Below, piece by piece: positions 25,301 to 33,395 of a stretch of DNA of 64,000 bases (position 1 is the stretch's first letter; the number at the start of each line of letters is the position of its first letter). The notes below the pieces were generated by a model. That model did not search any database and was not told the origin of the DNA. It was given only the letters and a program-made list of their open reading frames with translations. The translations under genes and the position numbers were made by a program. Source of the stretch: Rhyacophila brunnea (taxonomy: Eukaryota > Arthropoda > Insecta > Trichoptera > Rhyacophilidae); assembly GCA_022495005.1 (NCBI GenBank), contig JAGYXB010001002.1, positions 2,852,001-2,916,000 on the forward strand, read 5' to 3'.

Positions 25301-28087
25301 ACAACCAAAATATTCACTAGAAATAATTTATATGGCAGAACAACGTTTGCCTGGTCAGCTAGTAATATATATAATCAATCATTCGAAATGTATAAACAGC
25401 ACAAAAACTTTATGGATTTAAAGAAACCCACTTCAGATAAAAGTGCTTCTATCTATGTTTGAGGTTTGTGTGGAATGGCTGCTTTGCGTATGACTACTCT
25501 CTATAGTTAGTTATCTGTCTAAAATATATAAGTGTCATTGGGGAAAAACTCTGCACGCTATTCCATTTTTTGGAATACATATTGTGTTCCTGATGAAAAT
25601 AAGGTTGAAACCCCCTAATAGAACACCTAAGAATCTACAGCACGAGAATTTAAGCTTCAAACAATATTATATTATTAAATTTATTTAACATTATTTATTT
25701 AGGTAACGTTTTATTCACTTAAGTAACCTAGTACCTACATATTATTAGATATCATTATTGCTGATTTATTTTCGTAGCTATCTACTTTGAAAATTAACGA
25801 ACTTTTAACTATAATTTAATATTATAAAGATGAAACAGAAATAAAATCTTTAATTAGTTTAATTGCTAAATATTGGTTGAAAGATATTTTCTTGATCCGG
25901 ATAATTTAACAATGCTTAGGACCATGTTCATTCACTAAACATAACAGTTATTAGTCGAGCGAACGAAACTGATACTGCGCACCTATTCTATATACAAGGC
26001 TGCTATCGGCAGCTATCGACGGCTGACGATGGTAGTTTATCATATTTATGTATTGTGGCGGTTAATTTTTACAATAAGTTAATCGTCTGAACTGCCAAAA
26101 AAACACAACACCTATCTTTGCTGTGTTAACTTTTAGAGCGAGATAGACAGTTAACGTATTGTAACAATTATAATATCTCAATACATAAATATGATAAACT
26201 ATATTTGATAGCCGCCGATAGTTACCGATTGCAGTCTTGTGTACAGAATAAATGCGCTGGTCATTATTAAAGTACGTGAAATAAGAATTGTTTTATATTG
26301 TTTTATTTAAAAAAGTAAATTAAAATACTTATTTCATAATTATTTCGCTTTTCACTTCTAGGTAGCTATGTATCGGTTTGTTTTCTTTTTAGTTTGGACC
26401 GGCCGTTTCTTTAAAATGTAACATAAGGTAGGTACTTGAAAAAAACTTCATCCACCGTTCTAACCCATAGCTCCCCAGTGCTTAACTAGAGATGGCTCAC
26501 TGATAACTATGAATATTTTTGTAAAAACGACAAAATCTAGGTATGTTCCAGTGCACTATCTCTGATTACATTTTCTGGCGTGTTCATAAAACACCATTGT
26601 TTATACATGCTAACATTTATATCATCAGACAGACATGTTTGCTCATATATTTATGTATATTTAAGATAAAATAATTTTCTGCGACTTATATATTATATTT
26701 CTCGCATTATTAGTTATTAACTATTCATGTAAATACATAATGTTGACCCAAGAATATGTTTAAACTCTAATGATAATTAATATAGGCATAAGACGAACAT
26801 TTTTATTTTAAAACAGCATATTGATTATGCCATATCCGGCATTTGAATCGGGAACCCACGATATTATCAACCGACACGCCCCCGCTAAGCCATTGGTAAA
26901 TAAATTTGTTAATGTTGAAAATCAACGTTAAATACTTATATCTCTTATTAGGAATTCATTTTACGTATATAATTAATGTAGGTACTCAGGTTGTTTTATT
27001 TATTTCATATTACAAAATAAAAATTGAAATAGCGTTTTATGTAACTAATATGTAATGTATGTAATTAGTAGAGATGTATATAATTAACTTTTATTATTGT
27101 ACGACATATGTTTTTGTACAAACTTTTGTATGAAGATTATATTTTCAACTGACATGGTTTCACATAATATATCATTAAATTAATATATAAGATTTAATTA
27201 ACAAATAATAATATGAACCCCCAAAAAATTATTAAAATTTCATTAATTGTTAATAAGCTGTTTTTAATAAGAAAAAAATGAATAATTTGGTATCTTACAT
27301 GGTGATAGTGCAACTATTTTTAAAGGTTGTTGATTGATATGTCCTATTTTATGATTTAATGATATATAAAAACTATTTAATTGTCAGTAAAGAACACGAG
27401 TAGGTACACATATTATTATATTCCTTTAATTTACAAAATAAAATACATATTCTTTTTTTTGTCCATGTCCGTTCCTAATAAGATTATATAGGTCTCCATA
27501 GTATAGAGATTTGTATTAACAGAGTTTTGTTTTTACGATAAATGGATGTTATCCACTTGCTCAACCAATTAGGTTCATACTCCAAACACAAATTGAAAAA
27601 CAATATGTGAATTTGCCAGACTAAGGATTCAAATCTGGGACCCACAAAATTATAAACCGACGCGTATACCGCTCGGCCATCATTTGTATATAGGTACATA
27701 CACCTATTGAATATAGACATTTTATTCTTTTGTACATTATAATAAATTGTATAGTTTCGTTATGACGTATTAATTAGACACGGCTAAAATTATTTCAACA
27801 TTTTTTTTAAAGCGATTTTAAATAAATAATATATTTTTTAATTAAATGTTTCAAATTGCCAATATTAATTGTATATAACATCACACAAAATTTTAATAAT
27901 AGCATTTTGTAATCTCACCAACAGAATTATTTCCGAAATCCAGAGCATTGCCAAAGATGGGAACAGGCTTAAATCCATTAATTTTTCCAACTAATTTCCA
28001 AAATCTTTTATTTTTGACATATATCATAGCTCCGTATGACACCACCATAACTATAAGGGCCACAAAAATGTACACCATGTCCACCAT
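1184..28087 (-). CDS. CYP4: CYP4-family cytochrome P450, complete gene in nine coding exons
   Basis: A microsomal haem-thiolate monooxygenase that uses NADPH-P450 reductase as electron donor; the CYP4 clan oxidises fatty acids, pheromones, hormones and xenobiotics. The nine exons join in phase (1,0,1,1,2,0,1,1) into 1557 nt, or 518 residues, normal for CYP4. Visible marks: an N-terminal anchor (about 2-24) followed by KINGFKPVPIFGNALDF; C-helix W127-x3-R131; ESAMGV at 185; I-helix GHDTT at 320-324; ExxR as E381/R384; PDRF at 436-439; FSAGPRNCIG at 455-464 with haem-ligand Cys462; stop at 1184. All introns are GT-AG. No frameshift or missing catalytic residue is seen, so it is probably functional. 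Introns total about 25 kb and carry many transposons. Subfamily (CYP4C-like) and substrate cannot be fixed from sequence alone. Confidence 0.95.
1608..1690 (-). pseudogene. LINE reverse-transcriptase C-terminal remnant
   Basis: The minus strand reads ALDRPGWRKFLKKAKTRQGL followed by a stop. This is the typical tail of insect LINE endonuclease/reverse-transcriptase polyproteins (ALDR-x-x-WRKF-L). A related tail is at 17924-18088. Only the tail remains. Confidence 0.6.
2035..2117. repeat. dispersed repeat, copy 1
   Basis: Contains GATGCCGAAAGGCAAAACC and GGTGAGTGCACATAGT, matching 29188-29273 closely and 51825-51880 more weakly. The family is not recognised. Confidence 0.5.
2470..2649 (-). CDS. 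CYP4: P450 exon 8 (haem-binding region)
   Basis: Acceptor TTTTTCAG before 2649 and donor GTAAGC after 2470. Encodes DGTIIPKGCF, the PDRF motif and FSAGPRNCI with the cysteine that ligates haem iron (residue 462). Confidence 0.95.
4908..5482. repeat. composite direct and inverted repeat
   Basis: A block starting with TTTTATTCAAACGAATAATT occurs at about 4917 and again at about 5348 in the same orientation. The adjoining block TTAGAAAAACACTTTCTGAG (4985-5004) recurs inverted at 5450-5469. The layout suggests a fold-back element rearranged around the tRNA-like segment at 5050-5130. A diverged relative of the first block is at about 46250-46305. Confidence 0.65.
5050..5130 (-). repeat. tRNA-derived SINE head
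   Basis: Minus strand shows an A-box-like TAGCATATTGG and a B-box GGTTCGATTCCC. The acceptor stem and D-arm do not fold properly, so this is a tRNA-derived repeat and not a working tRNA. Confidence 0.5.
5732..5984 (-). CDS. CYP4: P450 exon 7 (I-helix to K-helix)
   Basis: Acceptor TTTCAG before 5984 and donor GTATGT after 5732. Encodes GHDTTSSAISFSIYLLANNP (oxygen-activating I-helix threonines) and KESLRIYPSVP, containing the ExxR pair. Confidence 0.95.
5985..6851 (-). other. P450 intron 6
   Basis: About 0.87 kb, containing a tRNA-like repeat at 6378-6462; otherwise AT-rich with nothing recognised. Confidence 0.85.
6378..6462 (-). repeat. tRNA-derived SINE-like fragment
   Basis: Minus strand reads TTAGTCTAGTGTGTAAGGCG, then GGGTTTGATTACCAGTG, resembling A and B boxes of a pol III promoter. 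No full cloverleaf folds. Confidence 0.45.
6852..7185 (-). CDS. CYP4: P450 exon 6 (F-G region to start of I-helix)
   Basis: Acceptor TTACAG before 7185 and donor GTAGGT after 6852. Encodes residues 208-319, from EICDIIHRR through DDRKNETRC to DETIRDEVNTFMFE, a characteristic CYP4 stretch before the I-helix glycine. Confidence 0.94.
7588..7823 (-). repeat. tRNA-derived SINE, family 1, copy 1
   Basis: Same family as 27461-27690, 56152-56411 and (opposite strand) 30755-31055. The tRNA-like head is at the high-coordinate end, the body contains GCCACTTGCTCAA and ACGAGAAATG, and the tail is near CATGGCCGATCCTAATAAG. Confidence 0.65.
8293..8877. mobile_element. hAT MITE with perfect 8-bp target duplication
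   Basis: Ends are CAGTAGCGAAG and the inverted CTTCGCCACTG. GTATATAC directly flanks both sides (8285-8292 and 8878-8885). The 585-bp interior has no coding frame. The 8-bp duplication and CAG ends place it in the hAT superfamily. It sits in P450 intron 5. Confidence 0.9.
9028..9097 (-). CDS. CYP4: P450 exon 5
   Basis: Short 70-nt exon, acceptor TTATTATAG and donor GTAAGAATC. Encodes ESAMGVAINAQVNGESEYVK, matching the CYP4 E-T/S-A-M-G-V-x-x-x-A-Q block. Too short to find without the phase match to its neighbours. Confidence 0.92.
9166..9223. repeat. perfect 27-bp hairpin beside an acceptor site
   Basis: Arms 9166-9192 and 9197-9223 pair without a mismatch around a 4-nt loop. It lies 68 nt before the exon 5 acceptor of the P450 gene in transcript order. 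Confidence 0.85.
11890..12670 (-). pseudogene. decayed LINE reverse transcriptase, C-terminal third
   Basis: Pieces of the minus strand read as RT downstream of the catalytic YADD: a HIIGRSKADNKNSFVKVL-like piece, INYFTYLGYIVTMNNDVDIE at about 12400-12460, LRPVFKYETEYWVIS at about 12260-12310, and YGAQNKCERM ... REVYKKLTELNLIQTIKIP near 12120-12220. Stops and frame changes separate them. The family matches insect non-LTR elements whose tail is also seen at 1608-1690 and 17924-18088. It is antisense to nothing: element and P450 host gene share the strand. Confidence 0.75.
12847..13060. mobile_element. foldback MITE with telomere-type core, copy A
   Basis: Arms start GGTATTGTTCGGTTAT and end in the inverse ...CGAACAGTACC, pairing for over 70 bp through CAGCGGAAAA and GATAAACTGGATTATTTGTTA. 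The loop is a tract of CCTAA-type 5-bp units with variants. Flanks AAACAAAC and AAAAAAAC differ at one of 8 positions, consistent with an aged 8-bp duplication. Confidence 0.85.
14655..14837 (-). CDS. CYP4: P450 exon 4 (C-helix)
   Basis: Acceptor TTTTTAG before 14837 and donor GTACGT after 14655. Encodes GKKWRKQRKIITPTFHYKIL, including the C-helix WxxxR that contacts a haem propionate, and ends DVISE. Confidence 0.95.
14838..15783 (-). other. P450 intron 3
   Basis: About 0.95 kb, containing a small MITE (15037-15275); the rest is AT-rich with nothing recognised. Confidence 0.85.
15037..15275. mobile_element. small MITE
   Basis: Inverted ends AAAGTGAACTTATTCCACTA and (reversed) AAAGTGAACTTATTCTACTT bound about 240 bp without coding sequence. 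The superfamily is not clear and no target duplication is obvious. Confidence 0.6.
15784..15874 (-). CDS. CYP4: P450 exon 3
   Basis: Acceptor CTTTTAG and donor GTATGT. Encodes VLLGSNKELSKFDDYMFFFE then WLGDGLLLST, the B-C region (W-L-G-x-G-L-L) typical of CYP4 enzymes. Confidence 0.94.
15875..17275 (-). other. P450 intron 2
   Basis: About 1.4 kb of AT-rich DNA; I recognise no repeat or gene in it. Confidence 0.85.
17276..17385 (-). CDS. CYP4: P450 exon 2
   Basis: Acceptor TGTTAAAG and donor GTAAGTG. Encodes DILKSMENMWKSVNLTTYRI then ILGNDVFIMITNPEHVE, the beta-1 sheet region where CYP4 proteins read (F/V)-x-x-x-x-P-x-x-x-E. The acceptor has a weak pyrimidine tract, but the phase and protein match fix it. 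Confidence 0.9.
17875..18088 (+). pseudogene. LINE reverse-transcriptase C-terminus
   Basis: From 17924 an open frame reads RPKLKWLDCVTVNLRMFDQS and continues through ALDRLRWRKFL to a stop at 18086-18088. The part before it (PEGKKNLNG) lies in another frame, so there is at least one indel. P-E-G-x-R ... R-P-x-L-R-W-x-D ... A-x-D-R-x-x-W-R is the standard ending of insect LINE polyproteins. Opposite strand to the host P450 gene. Confidence 0.75.
18237..18802. mobile_element. TIR element with internal minisatellite
   Basis: Ends share GTTACGCCGAATGTGCGAAA and continue for about 50 bp as inverted repeats (TTGACTATTACATGAAATGG and so on), with possible ATAT flanks. The interior holds the minisatellite at 18518-18685. 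There is no transposase, so it is non-autonomous; the superfamily is not clear. Confidence 0.8.
18518..18685. repeat. CCGAAATCCCGAA-type minisatellite
   Basis: About ten diverged units of 13-20 bp built from CCGAAATCCCGAA with a variable 2-7 bp joint. It is open in several frames on both strands, but only as a consequence of the repeat. A related AAATCCCGAA motif is in the hAT terminus at 340-430. Confidence 0.85.
18803..22440. other. AT-rich intronic DNA without recognised content
   Basis: No conserved coding block, palindrome or tandem array stood out. A short frame at 20826-20940 (GRFLMLKDNG with later Cys and His) faintly recalls a FLYWCH-type finger, but is too weak to call. Confidence 0.5.
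22453..22530 (+). mobile_element. single hAT-like terminus
   Basis: CAGGGATTCCCAACAATGTT followed by CCCGTGGCCGC resembles a Charlie-type hAT end. No partner end was found nearby, so this is a truncated remnant. Confidence 0.4.
22845..23040. repeat. three diverged tandem units
   Basis: CTGCATAAA followed by a CAACCAAGCTGCTGTCATA-like block recurs at about 22856, 22950 and 23021 with spacings of about 94 and 71 bp. Confidence 0.7.
23480..25362 (+). mobile_element. Helitron with both termini, internally deleted
   Basis: The 5' end TCTCTATATATATAAAAATC follows an A and leads into TCGTGTCACGATGTTTGTGG, a well-known insect Helitron start. The 3' end is TGGTCAGCTAG followed by T, preceded by a short hairpin (GGCA ... 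TGCC), matching the Helitron CTRR rule and A|T insertion. Coding capacity stops in the N-terminal domain; the HUH endonuclease and helicase are missing, so it cannot move by itself. Confidence 0.88.
23848..25187 (+). pseudogene. Helitron Rep/helicase polyprotein, N-terminal part, frameshifted
   Basis: The first frame (23848 to about 24713) has an Arg/Gln-rich region, then KECPHCHALKFKHESAGMCC and LNSLLIGTVPDSNLFLKSIR, a zinc-binding block usual in insect Helitrons. At about 24709-24716 a one-base shift moves the reading into the second frame (to 25187), with INHVDARCGYN, LLNEHNELLKFFKAHM and the Helitron_like_N signature HRSYDALQYPLIFWKGQYGY. The reading stops at 25187, where normal proteins continue into the HUH nuclease and Pif1-like helicase. 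The protein is therefore broken twice: by the frameshift and by the internal deletion. Confidence 0.88.
25363..25990. other. AT-rich intronic DNA
   Basis: Between the Helitron end and the next MITE I see nothing I can name. Confidence 0.5.
25994..26243. mobile_element. MITE with about 60-bp inverted arms
   Basis: Left arm CAAGGCTGCTATCGGCAGCT and right arm (reversed) CAAGACTGCAATCGGTAACT pair at the ends, and the inner parts share TTTATCATATTTATGTATTG. No coding sequence. Superfamily not assigned. Confidence 0.7.
26830..26905 (-). repeat. SINE head fragment
   Basis: Minus strand carries an A-box-like GGCTTAGCGGGGGCGTGTCG and GGTTCCCGATTCAAATGCC, similar to the head of SINE family 1. The body is missing. 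Confidence 0.5.
27461..27690 (-). repeat. tRNA-derived SINE, family 1, copy 2
   Basis: Matches 7588-7823 and 56152-56411 over its length (CACTTGCTCAACC, GTTTTTACGA, CAGACTAAGGATTCAAATCT). The minus-strand head reads GATGGCCGAGCGGTATACGC, recalling a Ser/Leu-type tRNA. Confidence 0.65.
27919..28087 (-). CDS. CYP4: P450 exon 1 (start codon and membrane anchor)
   Basis: Starts MVDMVYIFVALIVMVVSYGA, a hydrophobic ER signal-anchor, then basic KNKRFWK and the proline-containing KINGFKPVPIFGNALDF expected after the anchor. Donor GTGAGATT at 27918. The first ATG in frame is used; an acceptor just upstream supports it. Confidence 0.93.
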
Positions 28088-28122
28088 TTTGATGTATCTA
28101 TATATTTACAACCTTGTCAAAT
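28088..28122 (-). other. P450 5' UTR part of the first coding exon
   Basis: A strong acceptor (nine T's then CAG, at 28123-28134) sits 35 bp before the ATG. This implies at least one more non-coding exon and a promoter further upstream (higher coordinates), which I could not locate. Confidence 0.65.
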
Positions 28123-28139
28123 CTGAAAAAAAAACAATA

Positions 28140-29085
28140 TCTATTCAATATTGATATTCTCTATGATAAAATGTATTTTCATACAACACCTATTGCTGAA
28201 AACTTCCAAGGTCATCGACACGACGTAACCATCGCACCAAAATAAAGTTAAAATAACCTAAGTAAAAAAAATATTGCGTGCACAATATCAATAGCGTGTT
28301 TTCAATTTGGAATTAAGTGACTGTGATAGTTTAAAATAAATAAAAAATTTGACCTTCAGAATATCACACGCGTGTGTTTTTTACCATCTTTATATTATAA
28401 TTGTCACTTGAGATTGTTTTAAATGAACACTAGCGTTGAAGTAGCTTTTCAATTGAACAAAAATAATGGCTTTATATCAATTGATTGAAATTGTCCAGAA
28501 AGAAACGAATCCACATTTTTTTTACCAATATCAGTTTATTCTGAAAAATATTAGTAAGATTATTTTTATAGCCCATTTTTATTAGTGCAAGTAAATAGTT
28601 CAAAAAACTATCGTAAAGTAAAATATTTCACATAATATATTTAAACCATACACAATTAAATATTATGAATGCTTAAAATAAGTTTAACTAAACAAAACAA
28701 AACATTAAAAACGACACGCAGGGCTGATCATGATGGCGTAATACTTTATTTTTGTGGAATGGTTCCTTCCACCATATCTCCATTCAATTTATCAAAATAT
28801 GTTATCCATCTCAAGCATGACATAAATTAAAATATTATTATTGCTGTATATTCTACTGTCAGAATTGAGACTAATTAAAACTCACATGGCATTGAACCAC
28901 AATAATGTTGCGGTGTAATCAATATTGTTTACTATCAGTCGTTATTGGAACCAATTAATTACAAAAAATCCTTCACATTTTTATCGGTACCTACACAGTT
29001 ATTTTACTTTATAATACACTGATTTCGACTGTTACACATTTAAATCATCATTTTCACTATCACTAAAATTTTACGACATCATTAT
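28140..29085. other. upstream region of the P450 gene
   Basis: Should contain the upstream 5' UTR exon and promoter on the minus strand, but I see no convincing TATA box or initiator, only AT-rich DNA. Confidence 0.4.
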
Positions 29086-29093
29086 AGAACAGT

Positions 29094-29160
29094 GGTTTTC
29101 AAACATTTTTATCTAGCATCCCATATCGAAATGTAGTAGTTAGATAATAAGGTGTTTACT
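29094..29160 (+). mobile_element. single hAT-like terminus
   Basis: CAGTGGTTTTCAAACATTTT matches the usual Charlie-like hAT end. No matching opposite end was found. Confidence 0.4.
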
Positions 29161-29187
29161 CACTTATTGTATGCATGTATTATATAA

Positions 29188-29273
29188 GCGAGAATTGATT
29201 GTATTCGTTGGCAGTATGCATTTACCATTGGTGAGTGCGCATAGTGCCTGACGATGCCAAAAGGCGAAACCAT
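29188..29273. repeat. dispersed repeat, copy 2
   Basis: TTGATTGTATTCGTTGGCAG through GATGCCAAAAGGCGAAACC matches 2035-2117 in the same orientation. Confidence 0.5.
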
Positions 29274-29879
29274 AGAATAGTATTGTTATGTGTCGGAATC
29301 GGGATGCCACAGAAAGCACTCACATCACCACATAAACTATTTATTTATATTATCAATCATACAATAGTTACACTTTAAATTAAACTTCACAAATTATTAT
29401 TAACGTTATAGTAACGGAGTTACTTATAAGTATTAGCAATTTATAAGCATATAATATTTAATTCAATAATAGTAATTACACTGTAGAAGTTGAATGTGTG
29501 ATGGATAAATTGGAACTGATATTTTAGAACTGATCGATATGAGAAATATGGCATTAAATAGGAGTTTAGAAAGTACACATTAAGGTAACTTTTGTACTTG
29601 TTTTGATTATTATGATATTGATTTGAAATGGAAAGTTTATAATATTTCATATATAATGTTATTGAAGTTAAACATGAATAGTTTGTCTTTCGATTGATAA
29701 TAGGATATAATGGACAACATTGGCTAGATGAGGAAATAGAAAAGATAATTATGTTAGGCGTGTAAACATCAATTGATTCATCACGGCTTCTCAATGTGTA
29801 AGATGTAAAATATTAAGTATGAGAGTAGGTACATAACAGTATAAAACTAAAGTGGTTTTATGCCTTCAGCGAGTTATCT

Positions 29880-30110
29880 CGCTCTATGAGGCCATGATCG
29901 ACAGGCCGCACATACAAATTTCGCGAGTTATCTTATTCGAATTTAAACTCAAATTACTAGCCGCTGTTGATTGATTTGCATAATTGAAAAAATTAAACAC
30001 AAAGTGACATCTGTTTGAATAATTATGAAATACTTAGCCACAAATTATCGGTATTACAGCGATTGTATTGTATTGTCGTTAAAAATCTGCGGCCTGTCAG
30101 ATACTGCCAT
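29880..30110. repeat. possible small inverted-repeat element
   Basis: GACAGGCCGCA (about 29899) and its inverse TGCGGCCTGTC (about 30090) bracket about 200 bp. The arms are only about 12 bp, so the call is weak. Confidence 0.35.
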
Positions 30111-30754
30111 AGTAATACATTGTGAGGCATAGAAAAGGGAAAATCCATTTGCATATATTATATTTTATATCTTATTCAAATTCTTTAATTCATGGGAGTG
30201 TGGAATTTGAAATAATATGGGTAATAATACAATTTTATAAACTTTGAGTAAACTAAAATAAATCATTATTCACGTGACTGTTGGTAAATTTGTGATTATT
30301 TCTAGTACAGTTTTTTTTGTTAATATGACATATTCAGAGCATATCGTTACCTACAAATAAAAATAGGCTATGCGGTAAAAATAATATTATACCAACATAA
30401 TAAAAAAAAATTGTACATCACCTTTATGAAAATAATAACATCGTGTTTTGAATGGAGAATAATTATTAATAATATTCACTGACTCCGCATAATTTGAATA
30501 ATAATATATTCAAAAATAATATTTATCGGACACTATTATGAACACAATCAAACGGTGATATCAATACAAGTTTTCACGCAATACTGTCAGACATCTGTGA
30601 ATGTTGTTTATCTGATGACTAAAAAAGGATTGCTTGTTTTCGGTCGGTTCTAAAATGTTTTATATCGAAGACATCATAAAAAGTAATTTACTTTCTTACG
30701 ATATAAGTTTTTCTCGGTGAAATAATTGTATAAACATAACGTAAATGCTCACAA

Positions 30755-31055
30755 TGCAAAGCGGCTAATGCGTCGGTTTAGAATGTCGTGAGTCCCAGTT
30801 TTGAATTCTGGGTCTAGAAAATGCACGTATTATTTTTCAAAGTGTATTTGGAGCCAAAGTATGAACCTAAGAATTTGCCCTGATAAGCTTTATTTAATAA
30901 AATAAAATAAAACAATGTCCATACCTGATTGACCAACAAAACACACTCACATATTATGGACGGCTAAATAATGAAGTCACCTGTACCTCTAAATCCTCTA
31001 AAACACACCAACTCTGTGGATCCCCATAATATGGATATTATTAAGATTGGACATG
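30755..31055 (+). repeat. tRNA-derived SINE, family 1, plus-strand copy
   Basis: Head GCGGCTAATGCGTCGG and TGAGTCCCAGTTTTGAATTC, then a body and the tail GATTGGACATG followed by an A-run. Opposite in orientation to the three other copies and with a diverged middle part. Confidence 0.6.
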
Positions 31056-31069
31056 AAAAAAAAACATGA

Positions 31070-32540
31070 AAAAATATATAATAATATAAAGCAATTTTAT
31101 TCACCGAAACTAATTTATTATTTTATTACAATAAATATGAATTCAATTTAAATAAAAATAAATCTCATAATAGGTACCTAAGTACTTACCGAAATATTTT
31201 ATGTAAAACCATATTATTTTAGTTATAATATTATTATTATCCATATTACTCGTTTATGTATTATTATATAGCGACACCTATGTCTGCATGACATATATAA
31301 ATAATAATAGTATAAAATATTATTATTAATTTTTTTCGATTTCTAAGCGCACATTTTTCAATCTGTGCATCATTCCAAATTGTTGTACTCGTAGGTGCAG
31401 TATTTTTGAATTATTCCTTTTGAAATATTGAGAGTCCACCTTCTACTGAGTTTTTACCAATAAAGAATTCGTATTTAGGTGTGAAAGTTTTATCAATAGG
31501 TATTGGTACAGTATTTTTTTAAATTATAACCTAAAAATACACAGGCAGACACACATACACTCTAATAAAGATAATACTTTAACATAAATGGAAAACTTTA
31601 CTTAAAAATATCTACACTAATTGTACGTACAAATCGACGAAGAAATTACAAACAAATACTTACTTACGATGATAATAATATATTCTTATCTGATATTTAA
31701 TCTAAAAATAATAATAATATTATATAAGATAAATCTATATATTTTTTATAAGTAGTAGGTATGTGTAAAGTAAAAGTCTAAAGCTAATTAAATTTATTTT
31801 TTAAAAAATTGATGAAATTAAAATTTATATGATTAGGTTATATAAAATAATCAAATCAGGTCAAACATTGACCCGAGCAATACAAAATGAAAACAATACA
31901 CGTAATATTATTACTAGGTTTTTCAAATATGAAGTATTAATTTAATTCTCTCAATTATCTCACAATGTATATGCCACAGAAAGTTCAAATTACTTCAATA
32001 TTTGTTTGTTTTAAATTTTAAAATAATTTGCAAAGAGTGTTTTTTCTGTATAAAAATAATTTTTCATCGATATTTCTTACTCAACAAGACACTAATGATG
32101 TTTCCAGTTCTTAACAAAGATTTTATCAAAGTCCACGACTTTATGATAAAAGATCGGAAAATGTTTCTGACATCTTTATGGAGTACCTAGTCGGCACTAC
32201 CTACCGTATCGACGAATTCACTAATTGGGCCAATATCTATGTATCCGAAGTTGATATTATTTTTACTATTGGACACTAGAAAACTGTTATTCGAAAAAAG
32301 AAAAAACGTCATAATAATTATTACAATAATATATCATTATAATATAATTGTTGTGTTAATAATAATACCAGCAAACCATAAGTTACATATAATTGCTTTT
32401 TATATTATTTAACTAAAAAGAATACCTAGTGGCAGTACTACGTCTCATTGTTCCTAAATATAATAATATCATAAGCAAAGCAAAAATATAGGGTTAAAAT
32501 ATTCATAAATATTAATATGTAAATATATATTCCTATAAAC
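31070..32540. other. AT-rich intergenic DNA
   Basis: No gene or repeat recognised. Confidence 0.5.
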
Positions 32541-32554
32541 AATGTGTATTTTAC

Positions 32555-32783
32555 CAGGGCTCGAAACGGGTCGGAGCGTATTGGAACGCTGCTCCGGTTC
32601 ACAAAATCTACGAGATTATCGCTGTCTCGTGGAAAAAATAATTCAACCGCCTGATCTAGGAATAGGTTATATAACAAAAATCTAACACACTTATTTTTAT
32701 AAAATATACTTAAGTACCTACATAAAATTAAAATAAATATTTTCTTTCTAATTAGTAGATAAAATTTTTCATTTCGAGCGCTG
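32555..32783. mobile_element. hAT-like MITE
   Basis: Ends CAGGGCTCGAAACG and (reversed) CAGCGCTCGAAATG, 12 of 14 alike, with ATTTTAC immediately outside both ends. A shorter relative is at 35601-35735. Confidence 0.7.
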
Positions 32784-32901
32784 ATTTTACATGAATTTCA
32801 TCCAGAGTGGCAGTCCATGAGAGAGCTATCACGCGGGCGTGATTATGACATCATTGATACTATGCAATCTAATGCGACTGCTCTGATGCACAGATAGAAT
32901 A

Positions 32902-32941
32902 TGTGTGTCTGCGTGTGTGTGTATACTGTGTATGTGTATAT
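32902..32941. repeat. TG-rich microsatellite
   Basis: An interrupted (TG)n tract, for example TGTGTGTCTGCGTGTGTGTG. Confidence 0.75.
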
Positions 32942-33339
32942 GCTACGCTGCGTTACAGAATAGTTAAATCAAGAAAAATATTATAATGTAAAGACTTTTA
33001 TTTATATGAAATTTTAATATGTTACGTTGATCTTGAATGAAATTGCTTCAAGTTAAGTCATAAAATCTGAAAACTAATTTTAATATTATATCCATGAAAA
33101 TATTCACATGGTTGATAAATAAAACATAATAAAAATACTTAATATATTTATTTAAATTATTGCGGATTTTTTTTTATAATATAACTTATAGTGTACATTA
33201 TTTGTATATATATATTAGTATATATAGTAATAACCATGCACTTACTTTTTTCGTACAAGGTGGTTATTAGTACTTTTTGAACAATCGCAAACACGCAAGC
33301 TTTGAGAAGTTCACATAAATTTAATATATATTGTGTCCT

Positions 33340-33395
33340 CACCAGAAGACCAGCGTTTTGCGCACTGCACCACGAGAGCCGCTCCCGATTAAGTA
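33340..33395 (-). repeat. SINE family 2 head, copy 1
   Basis: GCGCACTGCACCACGAGAGC is nearly identical to the block at 61934-61953. Minus strand looks like an A-box (TCGTGGTGCAGTGCG). Confidence 0.55.

Larger units (their letters stand above)
17386..27918 (-). other. P450 intron 1
   Basis: About 10.5 kb. Holds a LINE tail, a TIR element with a minisatellite, a diverged tandem repeat, a hAT terminus, a Helitron, a MITE and SINE copies, each listed separately. The stretches 18810-22440 and 26250-27450 otherwise show only AT-rich DNA, apart from a SINE head at 26830-26905. Confidence 0.8.

Noticed and set aside
29441..29794. 117-codon minus-strand frame
   Set aside because: Low-complexity Ser/Tyr/Asn/Ile composition typical of chance AT-rich frames.
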